A stretch of DNA of 64,000 nt, taken from Cepaea nemoralis (lineage: Eukaryota > Mollusca > Gastropoda > Stylommatophora > Helicidae). The notes below the pieces were generated by a model. It saw only the letters and a program-made list of their open reading frames with translations, was not told where the DNA came from and ran no database searches. Positions 10,301 to 20,419 of this stretch are shown here, piece after piece (the stretch's first letter is position 1; every line of letters starts with the position of its first letter). A program made the translations under genes and the position numbers. The stretch covers positions 277,501-341,500 of the forward strand of contig JACEFZ010016099.1 in the NCBI GenBank assembly GCA_014155875.1, given 5' to 3'.

Positions 10301-11105
10301 ATTGTCAAGGAACAATATGAGCCTTTGCAATTGAAGGAACAGAAACATATATACATACTTAAATGTGTATATATATAAAGTGGGAATGTTGCAAATGGAT
10401 ACACATTAGGTGAAAGAGACTTGGACATTAATTTATGTTGAATGGAGAAGGCCCGCTCAGTGAATGAGTCGGTTCTTAAAACAAGTGGTGTGGTCGCAAG
10501 AAGATCTTAAGGCCGTGACAGAAATAGATCTTCATCATAATTGGTTAATGCTGTAAAGATGAAGAACAGATTTAGCATCCTCCTTAAGGATGCCCGTGAG
10601 ATGCTCATTGAAACGATCTGTTAGGTTCCTGCTGGCTTTCAAGTGTATGCTATGTTGCATCTTTTGCAAAGGATGGCAAAAGCTCGAGTATAATTCAGAT
10701 GCGGATACTTATCCACTTTGATACGTGCCATTCGGAAAGCAGATAGAAGTGTTTGAATGACAAAAAGACATGCATTACACGGTAGTGTGGTTGCATCAGG
10801 TAGTATGAAATCAGCAGATGAAGAAAAGGCGCTGGCACTGAATAGGACATACGTTGAGAAAGCCTCATAATAGCACAACTAACAAGGCGTTTGTTTGGAA
10901 TCAACAAAGAAAAAGAAAATGAATTAGAGGAATACCCAAAACACGGAGAAGAGAAGAAAAGATATAAATGAATATTACCGGGAGGCCATGGAGGACGCTG
11001 CATGGGGTACCTACAGAAAGATAGGAACGGCTTGGAGTGTATTGACTGAAAGCGAATGCCAAATGGGGGATAAACGGTGAAAGAGAAGGGAAGAGAATAG
11101 AAGAG

Positions 11106-11106
<1 letters not shown>
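10301..11106. other. No recognised feature
   Basis: No repeat or conserved frame is recognised. A minus-strand frame reading through the neighbouring GA run into this region gives only serine/leucine repeats and then unremarkable sequence. It could be intronic single-copy DNA. Confidence 0.3.

Positions 11107-11195
<89 letters not shown>
11107..11195. repeat. (GA)n microsatellite
   Basis: An almost uninterrupted GA dinucleotide run of about 88 bases. It creates long apparent Ser-Leu frames on the minus strand that are artefacts. Confidence 0.98.
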
Positions 11196-11860
11196 GTTGC
11201 ATCTTGAGGTACTGACAGGAAGCAAAATGAGGTCTTGCAGCCTATCAAGTCTGTGGCAGCCTTTGAGATTTTTGTCCGCCTGTAGGCAGCTATTGGAGTT
11301 TCTGTAAAGACCTTTTGAGTGTCAGGAACTGAACGAAGGAGGTTGAGGTGGTGATGGAGGGTTCTGGAAGCAGCTAAGTTATGGGAATGAAAGCTAGGAA
11401 TTAGTTATGTTGTACCAGGACTGCAATGAGATTTGAAAGGGAAGACCTGTTTCCGGGTGACGAACAGTCCTCTTTTAAAAGCTTCTTGGATGGTGGTTTC
11501 ATGGCAGAGAAGGATAGGAAATAAACCCTGGAAACTCATATGTCTTGTTCACAAAGATTGAGCTTGCAGAGCTTAATCTGCGGTGGAAAAGAAGTTGAGA
11601 GTAAGGTATTGAAATGTTGCACGAAGTTGGATGGGAAACCGTATAGAGGCGTGTAGAAAACGTATAGAGATGTATAGAAACCTTTTGAAAAATCTGTGAG
11701 TTTGTAGCAGTCGGTTGTTGTGATGACAGGAATTGTAACAGTAACTTTAATGTCCCCGTGGTATCAGATCCTTTGCAGAACGTGGCTCTTGTAAAGACCC
11801 GACGGAAAGACTTGTTGTCTCTTTATCAGTCTTCTTCTTCTTCTTACGTTCGCCTGAAAT
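11196..11860. other. No recognised feature
   Basis: Single-copy looking sequence without recognisable motifs. A short CTT run lies at about 11829-11845, next to the element that follows. Confidence 0.3.
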
Positions 11861-11864
11861 ATGC

Positions 11865-12250
11865 TTATAACTGCAATGTTGTCTCTTGTATGAATCCAAC
11901 AGTCCTTTTTAGTTCATTCAGCGGTCCATAGAGTTTATCCTCCACTGTTGTCTCTCTAGGCCAGAAGGTTCGCCTGGATATGTTGTAGTTTGGGCAATCC
12001 TGGAGTATGTGCTCTGCTGTCTGCGACGCCAAACCACACGTGCACATGGCTGAGTCACCAATCTTGAATTTTGTATACATGTGGTTGCGTAATCTATTGT
12101 GTCCTGTTCTGAGGCGCAGAAGAATGACCTGTTCTGGTCTGTCCATAACGTGGTAGTCGTCTTGAGTAAGGTTTGGTGGCCTTCTGACTGATTTGATCAT
12201 TCTTTTCTTTTGGTGGTATGTAATAGGCACATCAGGTTGTTAAGGACGGA
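11865..12250 (-). pseudogene. RNase H-type element C-terminal fragment
   Basis: The minus-strand frame of 121 codons encodes MDRPEQVILLRLRTGHNRLR, then CTCGLASQTAEHILQDCPNY and EDKLYGPLNELKRTVGF. The R-L-R-T-G-H-N-R-L and C-x-C...H-x4-C pattern is characteristic of the region after RNase H in jockey/I-type elements. A closely related minus-strand copy lies at 20420-20668. The RNase H and RT domains upstream are missing. Confidence 0.8.
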
Positions 12251-12254
12251 ACAC

Positions 12255-12390
12255 GAAGAGATGAAGATGTTTTGCATATCCTTTACAGGACATCGCTGTC
12301 AACATCAGCATCTTTCAGTTGATTGTTGATTTCTTGGCAAGATTACGCTCAGTAGTTTGTCATTGCTGTCTGAGCGGCCGGCTCACATAC
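12255..12390 (-). mobile_element. SINE F fragment
   Basis: Begins ttttgcatatcctttacagg and continues through cttggcaagattacgctcag to a ccggctcacatacc-like block, as in the copies at 14205 and 25897. The tRNA-like head, expected further right, is missing. Confidence 0.7.
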
Positions 12391-12495
12391 CCCGTAAGTT
12401 ACCGACGCGGAGAGAACCGCTACAGATTCTCGCGTAATGTCATATTACCTACGAGAGTATACGAGATTACGGAGAAAGTCGTGTCACCTCTAGCT

Positions 12496-12913
12496 CAGTG
12501 GTTCTCAACCGGTGGGGAATTCCCCACAAGGGAGGAATTTTAGGGTTTCCGGAGGGGTGGGGGGATTAAGATTATTTATAGATTGCGTGAATACAAGAAC
12601 CGATTACTTTCCCCTTCATACTTTACAGTTCTGTACGTATCACCCTTCTGAAATTCATTTTATAACGTAAGTAGATCCGCAAATCACGTTTTATGTAGGT
12701 GTCTAGACTTGTTTTAGTATGTGCTATTAAATTTAGCTTCAATTATTACGTATACTGTGTAGGGGCAGCGAGAAATTTTTAGGGAGGAAATACGAAAAAG
12801 GGGCGGGGGTGACGTTCTAAAAATATGGTGAGGGGGGAATGACGTCCAAACAATATGGTGAAGGGGCGGGGGGGGGGGGGGGGGCACGGGTCAAAAAAGG
12901 TTGAGAACCACTG
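12496..12913. mobile_element. hAT-type MITE with 8-bp target duplication
   Basis: The element begins CAGTGGTTCTCAACC and ends GGTTGAGAACCACTG, a 15-base perfect terminal inverted repeat of the hAT type. Flanking octamers are ctctagct (12488-12495) and ctctagtt (12914-12921), an 8-bp target duplication with one change, the size usual for hAT. The interior is noncoding and includes a poly-G run near 12868-12885. A second copy of the same family is at 46511-46873. Confidence 0.92.
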
Positions 12914-13520
12914 CTCTAGTTAGACCAGGGAAACCGGCTCTAATTCTATGAGATCCATCAAATACTTGTGAGTTATATTTCATTGTTGTGTTTGTATAAC
13001 AGTCTGTGGAGGACTTAGGATGCTTCTGTTTTCTAGAAGATTATTATTGCTTGCCGTGGTCTGTTTGCGGATTTCGTTTGTCGACTCTGGTAGAAATGTA
13101 GTCTTGGTATCTATTGGCGCATTTCGTCTGCCGAATTTCCCCACTTCGCGTTCATTCGCTTTCGTAATTAGCTTGACTGTCTACACTTTGACCTGTGAGG
13201 ATGATTAGCCGTTCCCAAGTAATTTTTTGAACATTTCCCGCCAGATAGATATGAACTCGTGACCTTTCAAGCCAGAAGCAGAATCCTTACCTTCAACCAA
13301 CCCCTTACCCTCACTCGTCTGTTTACGATGTAAATATGTCGAAATTGCCCATAATTCGTTAATCATCAATACATAAATAGGATTTCCCCCGTAATACTTA
13401 CATGATTTATCCATTTTCTTCGTGAGTTATTTGTGTGTAGAAATCGTGTAACTTTATTTTTATTTTCACACTTAATTCCAAACTAATCATTGTTTACTAC
13501 TGATTTGTTTATCTTTTTTT
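12914..13520. other. No recognised feature
   Basis: No repeat is seen beyond the target duplication at its left edge. A 62-codon plus-strand frame from 13020 starts with a hydrophobic Leu-rich stretch, but I see no splice sites or domain to support it as an exon. Confidence 0.3.
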
Positions 13521-13521
13521 T

Positions 13522-13640
13522 AGTTCGCTCGCTTTGAACCCAAGCGTAGTTCATGCACGTGATACTACTAATACCAATTGCCACTATTGGGGAGTGCACT
13601 GGGTTGATTTTTGCGTGTGGATTAACTTTCTCTATATAAA
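13522..13640 (-). mobile_element. SINE B tail fragment
   Basis: Shares ttcgctcgctttgaa, an agcgtagtycat block and gcgtgtggattaactttc with the copies at 16700 and 21332. Only the part away from the tRNA-like head is present. Confidence 0.6.
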
Positions 13641-13784
13641 TACAGTGGTAGTGTCTTCCTGGCTTGTGTAGCTTTATTTACAGATTAACTTAAATAAGGG
13701 TTTTCTAAACTTGGCAGATCCCGTGAGGTAGTTTGACACTTTATTTCTATTTTTCATCAGGTTGTCTAAACGGATCATGTCGAA

Positions 13785-14115
13785 ATGTACAGTTACATAC
13801 CTAAATGTACAGTTAAATGTCTAAATATTCAGTTACATGTCTAAATGTACAATTAAATGCCTAAATGTACAGTTAAATGTCTGAATGTACAGTTAAATGT
13901 CTAAATGTACAGTTACAGATCTAAACGTACAGTTACATGACTGGCACCTTGCCGTCTTGACAGACGATAATTTTTAAATGGAGTTACATGCTTAAACGTT
14001 AAATGTACAGTTAAAATTCTAAACGTACAGTTACATGCTAATATGCTAAATGTACAGTTAAATGTCCAAATGTACAGTTATATGTCTACATGTACAGTTA
14101 AGTGTCTAAATTTAC
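13785..14115 (+). repeat. Degenerate tandem repeat, ~20-bp unit
   Basis: The unit tctaaatgtacagttaaatg (about 19-20 bases) recurs with substitutions from about 13785 to 14115. It is broken near 13935-13980 by a short piece resembling the SINE D terminus (ccttgccgtcttgacagacg). Confidence 0.85.
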
Positions 14116-14204
14116 AACTGAAGTTAATGGTATTAATTTTGATTAAGTACATACATTCAAAAATCTATATACATGGACCACATAATATATATATGATGTT
14201 AAAG

Positions 14205-14465
14205 TTAGTTGCATATCCTTTACTGAACGTCGCAGTTGACCCCAGCATTTTTTTGGGGGGGGAGGGATATTTTTAATTTCTTGGCAAGTTGATGTTCAGT
14301 AGTTTGCCATTGCTTTCTGAACATCCGACACTCATACCATTTTAGTAAAACTAGCGCAAGTTGGTCTGCTGCCAAATCGCCCGCAGCTGCGTTTCGAACG
14401 CGGTATGCGGGAATACGAATTGCGTTGGTAAGCCCTTTGCCTCAGTGCCAACGTAAATGATGCAT
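14205..14465 (-). mobile_element. SINE F copy
   Basis: Runs from gttgcatatcctttactg to a tRNA-like end near 14400-14460. Read on the minus strand, a B-box-like gcgttcgaaacgc follows an A-box-like ggcaaagggc region. Internal blocks ttgccattgctttctgaac and cgcccgcagctgcg recur in the copies at 33972, 37122 and 37405. A poly-G run interrupts it at about 14255. Confidence 0.75.
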
Positions 14466-14621
14466 CAGCGAGATAAAGAACAGAACAGAACAAGCAAAGA
14501 TGGTATTAAAGAATCATCTCCTGTAATTGATCTCTGTTCTTATAGATTAGCAAATAATTCTTGCATGTTATAGAGAACGAGTTTTAACGCACGACTGTTA
14601 GTGGTTAATCACAGTTCCGGC

Positions 14622-14670
14622 TTCATGGCACAGGGTCACCCCATAATGCTCCGTTCCTGTCCCAGTGAAT
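14622..14670 (-). mobile_element. SINE G tail fragment
   Basis: The short stretch catggcacagggtcacccca and then taatgctccgttcctgtccc resembles the distal part of the SINE at 36529-36912 (cacggcacacgggtgcaacc, then taagtgctccgttctcc). Only this part is present. Confidence 0.4.
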
Positions 14671-14782
14671 ATCACACAAAATGCTTCTCACTATTTTACT
14701 CCTCAGCCTGTTATAGGCATAACCTATGATTAGGTGATGAGATTCACAAGAAGCAGCTATAAAATTAAGTGGTTTGATAAAC

Positions 14783-14962
14783 AAGATGCTCGACTTCATT
14801 GCTATGGGTTTTATCCCATAAGACTCGGTCTCTTTCCGCACGAACTCCGTAGCTCCAGAGACGGCCCTCCGGAGTCTCCATGAAAATTGTACTCCTGAAC
14901 CGAACGACGTGGCCCGGAATGGAACTCACAACCTTCTGGGCGCCAAGGGGACTCACTAGAAG
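14783..14962 (-). mobile_element. SINE C copy, head truncated
   Basis: Contains gggttttatcccataagact, then cgaactccgtagctcc, and a B-box region (reverse complement of cccggaatggaactcacaac). The A-box end is lost where the 49-bp array begins at 14966, so the array may have expanded from or into this element. Confidence 0.75.
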
Positions 14963-14965
14963 CAT

Positions 14966-15700
14966 GTGGGAATCAGAGCATCCAGGCCACCAGAAAGATG
15001 ATGCATAGAACCAAGTGGGAATCAGAGCATCCAGGCCACCAGAAAGATGATGCATAGAACCAAGTGGGAATCAGAGCATCGAGGCCACCAGAAGGATGAT
15101 GCATAGAACCAAGTGGGAATCAGAGCATCCAGGCCACCAGAAAGATGATGCATAGAACCAAGTGGGAATCAGAGCATCCAGGCCACCAGAAAGATGATGT
15201 ATAGAACCAAGTGGGAATCAGAGCATCCAGGCCACCAGAAAGATGATGCATAGAACCAAGTGGGAATCAGAGCATCCAGGCCACCATAAAGATGATGCAT
15301 AGAACCATGTGGGCATTAGAGCATCCAGGCCACCAGAAAGATGATATATAGAACCAAGTGGGCATTAGAGTATCCAGGCCACCAGAAAGATGATGCATAG
15401 AACCAGGTGGGCATTACAGCATGCAAGCCACAAGAAAGATGGTGCATAGAACCAAATGGGCATCAGAGCATCCAGGCCACCAGAAAGATGATGCGTAGAA
15501 CCAAATGGGCATTACAGCATGCAAGCCACTAGAAAGATGATGCATAGAACCAAATGGGCATCAGAGCATCCTAGCCATCAGAAAGATGATGTATATAACC
15601 ACGTGGGCATCAGAGCATCCTAGCCATCAGAAAGATGATGTATATAACCACGTGGGCATCAGAGCATCCAGGCCATCAGACGGATGATGTATAGAACCAA
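14966..15700 (+). repeat. 49-bp tandem array, 15 copies
   Basis: The unit starting gtgggaatcagagcatccag recurs every 49 bases (14966, 15015, 15064 and so on) to 15700, exactly 15 units. Left copies are nearly identical, while right copies vary more (gggcatcagagcatcctagc, gatgtatataaccacg). That gradient suggests recent expansion at the left end. Noncoding. Confidence 0.95.
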
Positions 15701-15824
15701 CTCCACCTAAGTGAACAACCTTCAGACTCGGCAAAATTCACAACAGTTTCAAATACTACAAGTTTAATAATCTAAAGATAAGAGATACGGATGAAGGAAA
15801 CTGTGGAACTGGTAACATGAAATT
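15701..15824. other. Flank of the 49-bp array
   Basis: Single-copy looking AT-rich sequence between the satellite and the retroelement fragment. Confidence 0.3.
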
Positions 15825-15945
15825 TAAAAGTTTATTGCAGACGTGTCCAACATATCCGAAACATCATCAGCTTCATTTGAAGACAATCTCTATGGAGACG
15901 TCAACAAACTCAAGTTGAATACTGCATTTTTGCACGTATTTATTC
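15825..15945 (+). pseudogene. RNase H-type C-terminal scrap
   Basis: Encodes FEDNLYGDVNKLKLNTAFL, which aligns with VEDKLYGPLNELKRTVGFI at the end of the 11865-12250 fragment. Only the last 30 or so codons are present. Confidence 0.5.
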
Positions 15946-16330
15946 TGACTTATGAATGTGTATGGGTAAGAAGAGGAAATTATGGCTGTGAATCCGCAGC
16001 AATTAGTAAACAAGCAACATACTCTTTAAGGCCTCATCGATGTGGTTTTATAGAAGAATGCTGACGATTCATTGTGCAGTCGAAATTGGGCGATCTAAAA
16101 GTTTTGAAAGAGGCGATTACGCAAAGATAACTTGTCATAAACACCAGGAAGAGACGGTCGTCACTTATTGACCACAGCGTGAAAAGATGATAACCTGGGA
16201 AAGATTCGTGAATGAGACAGTGGTAGAGAGAATATTTTTACAGCCTTTTGTCATGGCAACGGAAAGATGTCATCACATGAACTGGCACGCGCTGTTGGAG
16301 ATCGCAAGACATGGAGAAGCATGATCGCCA
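15946..16330 (+). pseudogene. RTE-like C-terminal fragment
   Basis: Plus-strand translation with frameshifts gives YGCESAAISKQATYSL, corresponding to the conserved YGCESWTISKQ-like region after the RT domain of RTE-type elements. Basic segments follow (for example INTRKRRSSLIDH) and a GQRQPKRHW-like stretch similar to the GRPxxRW region. Strongly decayed. Confidence 0.5.
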
Positions 16331-16699
16331 GCGCCAGCCGAAAAGACACTGGAGAAAGATAATGATGAAGACATACCTTTCACACACCTACACATGACAT
16401 CTTCAGCCGTGCCCCGCTTGGTTCCAAACCGCGCACCTGTGTAAGTTCGTATCACTTAGATTGTTGGTGGCCTGCCAAGGTAAACAGAATATATACCACC
16501 ATCGTGGAATCATGCTGGAAAGGAAATCAAACTCGGAGGCGCTGAAAACAAAACGCATCGTTGAAGTCTGACCTACCTGCAGATATAAATGGGTCAGGTC
16601 ATGGGTATTACCACAGGCGCAGGAGAGGATGTCCCTTCACATTTGCGTATTCTTTAATTGTTGATAGTCTTCTTTTTGATATTGTTGTTGTTGTTGTTA
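16331..16699. other. No recognised feature
   Basis: No repeat family or exon is recognised. A short (GTT)n run occurs at about 16681-16699, next to the SINE that follows. Confidence 0.3.
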
Positions 16700-17185
16700 T
16701 TGCTCGCTCGCTTTGAATTTAAGCATAGTCCATACACACTACTTCTAGTAGCACTGGACTGCATCTTGCGTGTGGATTAACTTTCCCTATTACCAGTGTC
16801 CCTCGCCATCAGGCGAACCCATTCCAACTGCTGAGGTTCTTGTAATTTACGTCACAAGTCAAGGACGAGGCGGACAGTTAGAGCATTCCTTTGCTGATCC
16901 GGCAGCTTCCGCCGGATGCTCTGGGGTAAACTAGACAGAGAGGGATCATGCTGCTTGGGCAACACATGGTCTCTAAATTCAGCCCAGGCTTTGTGTTATG
17001 GAGAAGTATAACTCCAGTTTATAAACTATCGTCTGTCAAGTCCGCAAGGTGCCAGTCAGTTACATCAAGGACGAGAAGTCAAGATGTTAGTTCAACTGTC
17101 TGGTGTAGGAAACCCCTTACCCCAGCATCAGCATACTAGCTGTTTAAGAACGCGCGCTCTTATCTATTAAACCACGCTGGCCTTC
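16700..17185 (-). mobile_element. SINE B copy split by SINE D
   Basis: Left part 16700-16869 matches the SINE at 21332 (gctcgctcgctttgaa, tactagtgtccctcgccatc-like and tcaggcgaaccca blocks). The right part, 17076-17185, carries the tRNA-like head; in reverse it reads ggccagcgtggtttaatag as an A-box region. The interruption at 16870-17064 is a separate inserted repeat. Confidence 0.7.
16870..17064 (+). mobile_element. SINE D insertion with 11-bp target duplication
   Basis: This 195-base insert is flanked by tcaaggacgag on both sides (16859-16869 and 17065-17075). It contains tttgctgatccggcagcttc and ends with aactatcgtctgtcaag and gcaaggtgccagtcag. It is the cleanest copy of the family also seen at 8082-8235 and 8363-8600. 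It proves that the family is mobile and is younger than SINE B. Confidence 0.85.
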
Positions 17186-17400
17186 ATGCTAGTCGTCTGT
17201 ATTTCGCTTTCCCAAACCACCACATGTTGTAGATCTCTAAGTAATGAAGATTAGGTAGTTAGTCTTTCTTTGACTTAGCGAGCTGACGAATGTAGGCGTC
17301 AATCTCTCGTCCAAATGCGCTCAAGAAATTATCAGCGCAGCTCCCTATCACCTCCCCGCACCAGACCGCTGATAGTCTTCTATGACATTGTTATCATCAT
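17186..17400. other. No recognised feature
   Basis: Single-copy looking sequence between a SINE and a retroelement fragment. No exon signal seen. Confidence 0.3.
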
Positions 17401-17401
17401 C

Positions 17402-17975
17402 ATCCAGTGCCTTGCCGACTGGCGTGGGTGATCATATATCTGCACATAATACGATCTCCGATGGCATATATCAATTCGTGTCTTGACTCCCTTCCGTTCC
17501 ATGACACAAGACTGTCAAGAAACTTCTCAAGCTGTCTTCCATGTATCTCTCTTTCCGCAAATCTTTCCGATTGTCACATGTTCCAGTGTTTGTCTTCTCA
17601 TAATGTGGCCAAAAAACGATGACTGCTTCTTTCTGATTTTTGTTGTCTTTGCAACTCAACTTCCCTTAAAACGTCCTGATTGCTCATTTTGGCTGTTTAA
17701 TTAATCTTCAGCATACTTCTATAAAACCATATCTCCAAGGCTTCCAGGGATTTTTTTCGCCTGTTTACTAATTGTCCAAGATTCGCAGCCGAATGTTAAA
17801 GCAGATTCTATGTAACATGCAAGAACTATGTTTCCAACTCCCAAGGACAGCTTTCTATGGCATTGTACAAACATATTTAATATCTGCGGTCTCTGTTTCC
17901 CTGCACGAAGCCTTTTACATGCTACCGATGAACATAGTCGGAAAAGAGGCAGGTTTAGATAGTACATATTTTCGT
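17402..17975 (-). pseudogene. RTE-like C-terminal fragment
   Basis: The minus strand encodes ACYIESALTFGCESWTISKQ and, after frameshifts, a segment with QSERFAERE and LEKFLDSLVSWNGRE. These correspond to the post-RT region of RTE-like elements, as in 32986-33640 and 40745-41690. Endonuclease and RT are missing, so the copy is 5'-truncated as expected from incomplete reverse transcription. Confidence 0.7.
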
Positions 17976-17994
17976 TGCGTCGTGGTGTAACTTA

Positions 17995-18494
17995 ATTGCT
18001 TGCTTGCTTGTGTTCGTTGCCTTGAGCTCCAACGCGAAGTCCTGTATGTCGGATGAAGACATCCTGTTGTCCAACATCAGTGTGATGTCATACAGGACCT
18101 GATGTTTGCATGAGTATCCGTTGTCCCATGTCTGGCTTATTGGTGTGCAGACTGGTGGTTCCTCGCCGTACAGACAGACACTCTCTGACTTCGGAGGAAT
18201 CGGCGATCCTATTGACTTTAGCCAGGACCCCAAAGGGACCTGTTGCCCAGGACGCTCGACGAGGACGCGTCAATAGGTCTTGGCCAGTATATAACCCGGC
18301 CCTGGTGCCTTGGAAACACCTCTGCGTCCCTGTAACTTAATTGTATCTTATGCTTACGTTAGTATTATCATAGTTATTTTGACACTGTGATTTCTGTTTG
18401 TCGGATCTGGGTTCGTTGTAAGGTATGTACTCTGTGTTTATTATCTCTCACTTTATCGCACACATCTTAACTGCTTCCCTTGTGTAAGCATGTG
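17995..18494. other. Unidentified, possible old repeat
   Basis: A short (TTGC)n run occurs at about 17997-18010. The part at 18040-18330 is more GC-rich than its surroundings, with inverted blocks (gtcctgtatgtc and gtcatacaggac at about 18040 and 18085). I do not recognise a family. Confidence 0.3.
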
Positions 18495-19290
18495 TTCATC
18501 GGCTGATGTAGTGTTCCATGTGAAGTGAACGTTTGATCTCAAATGGTGTTTCGTATATCGTGAGCATTTTTTCTGATGTTGTGTCTCCTATAAAGTGTGC
18601 ATTTTTCTGATGTGGTTTTCCGTATAAGGGGCACATTTTTTTTCCTGATTTCGGGTTCGTATAAAGTGAGTATTTTTTTTTCTTTTCTGATGTGGTTTTT
18701 TGCATAAAATTAGCATTTCTTTATGATGTGGTGTATCGTATGTAAAGTGAGAATGAAGCCCATAATCGAGCACTCTCACGATGTTTATACTTCACCTCGA
18801 CACCGCAAGATACAAGAGGAACATGATGAGATGAGATGAGATGAGATAAGTGAACATTTTTGGTGGTGTTTCATATAAGTGAGCATTTTGTCTGAAGTGG
18901 TGTTGCGTATAAAGTGAGCATTGTTTTGTGATGAGGTATTTACTATAAACTAAGCATTTTTTTCTGCAGTGATCTTCCGTATACAGTGAGCATGTGTTTT
19001 CCTGATTTGGGTTTCCGTATAAAATGAGCATTTTTTCTGATCTGCTATTTCGTATAAAGTGAGAATTTTATCTGAAGTGGTGTTTCGTATAAAGGGGGCA
19101 TGTTATCCTTAAAAAGTGTTCCAATTACCTGATGCCGTGTTCCGTAAAAGGTCAATGCAGATACTTTGGGCATGATGAGACGTGTGACAATACATATGGC
19201 AAGAGATCGAAAGGTTTTTCGTCGGCATTCTGAAAGCGACATTCTGGAAAAGAACTAGCACATCATGATGATGATAGCATTTCGTATAAA
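18495..19290 (+). repeat. Degenerate ~38-bp minisatellite
   Basis: Diverged copies of a unit like ctgatgtggtgtttcgtata followed by aagtgagcattttt occur throughout, in two blocks (18495-18750 and 18848-19290). The interruption is a retroelement 3' end. Copies vary in length because of T runs. Confidence 0.8.
18751..18847 (+). mobile_element. RTE 3' end inserted in minisatellite
   Basis: 97 bases starting gaatgaagcccataatcgag and ending in (ATGAG)n match the 3' end of the element at 42414-45450 and the piece at 25522-25855. The hexamer aagtga flanks both sides (18745-18750 and 18848-18853), a possible short target duplication. It is extremely 5'-truncated. Confidence 0.75.
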
Positions 19291-19439
19291 GTGTTTCTTT
19301 TATCTTACTTTAATGGATGTATTAGTCTCCTGAGATTTTGGAAAACGTGAAAAACATCAACAATTACAAATACAATTGGGAAATCTTGTATCAGATTAGG
19401 CGCTATCTGTGAGAAGTGTTCGACTTTCATCCATACTAC

Positions 19440-20220
19440 GTCATATTTATATGCTCATTCACGCTATACACATGATCCCAAAGGGGACCCTGACTAAATC
19501 TGCCTCATCGTGAGCCAATACCCCACCGAGAGATACAGACATGTACATAAGAGGGCTCTTGACTTTAGAGAGATAAGCAGAGGTAAGTTGTCTGCATCTG
19601 TTGACACTGGGATACAGGAACTTGTCGATCAACATCCGCACCCAGAAGACATCATCATCTACACAGATGGGTCAGTGAAGTGTGGTGCAAGGTCACCGTT
19701 AGCTTACATGGGACAAGAGATAGGGAAAACATTCAAAGAGAATAGCGGCGCGTTCAAGACAACTACATCAAGCCTGACTATGGAGATCGCCACATCCTCC
19801 AGGGCACTTCCATGGGTGACAGAACAGGAAGTCACTCACACGATCATAATATCATACACCATGATCATGCTACAGGCCATCGCAACCGGCAGTCTCCGCT
19901 CTTAATGGATAGACATCCACCTGGATGTATGCACTAAGAAATGCCGGGGTTGATGGTAATGAGCGCGGAGGCCAGCTGGCAAATAATGCACCAGTACAGG
20001 CGGGAAGAAGCATGGGCAGCGCTGATATAATCAATGCAGCGCTGAATCGGGTCGCGGATACTGACGAGACTCCAAGAGTGGTCCGATTGCATGAACTGGG
20101 AACGAAGCCTGGTCAAACACGTCAATGGAGATGCCATAACCAAGTTCTTATGGGAACAGTGAGCAGAAATACTTTGGGATGGCTGCTGCATCGGAGGACT
20201 TAGCACGCATGGGAATGCCC
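19440..20220 (+). pseudogene. RNase H domain of non-LTR element
   Basis: The first frame (19510-19905) encodes EDIIIYTDGSVKCGARSPLA (RNase H motif with the first catalytic Asp), then SSLTMEIATSSRALPWV (second acidic residue) and a decayed third motif. The second frame (19925-20203) continues with NAGVDGNERGGQLAN, the HAGV.GNE.AD.LA region, in which the last Asp is replaced, and VSRNTLGWLLHRRT. It is the same architecture as 28940-30330. The RT portion is missing and the frame is broken at about 19905. It ends in a pentanucleotide tail. Confidence 0.8.
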
Positions 20221-20234
20221 TTATTTGGAGTGAC

Positions 20235-20400
20235 GTCGTTCGACATAATATAACATAACATAGCATAACATGATTTAGAATAGCATAACATAACGTAGCA
20301 TGACACAACATAACATAACATAACGTAGCATAGCATAATAAAACATAGTATTGCATAACATAACATAACATAACATAAAAACATCACATAACATATCATT
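20235..20400 (+). repeat. (AACAT)n-type tail
   Basis: Repeats of the pentamer ataac/aacat with substitutions follow the retroelement fragment directly. Many non-LTR elements lacking poly-A end in short tandem repeats, so this is probably the element's expanded 3' tail. Confidence 0.85.
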
Positions 20401-20419
20401 AAGTTACGTTCCACTATTG

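Noticed and set aside
10695..11248. Ser-Leu-rich minus-strand frames
   Set aside because: They are produced by the GA microsatellite at 11107-11195 and have no conserved domain outside it.
13020..13208. Short plus-strand frame with a hydrophobic N-terminus, possible signal-peptide exon
   Set aside because: No consensus splice donor in frame and no domain. The exon at 5580 has a better signal and matches the downstream phase.
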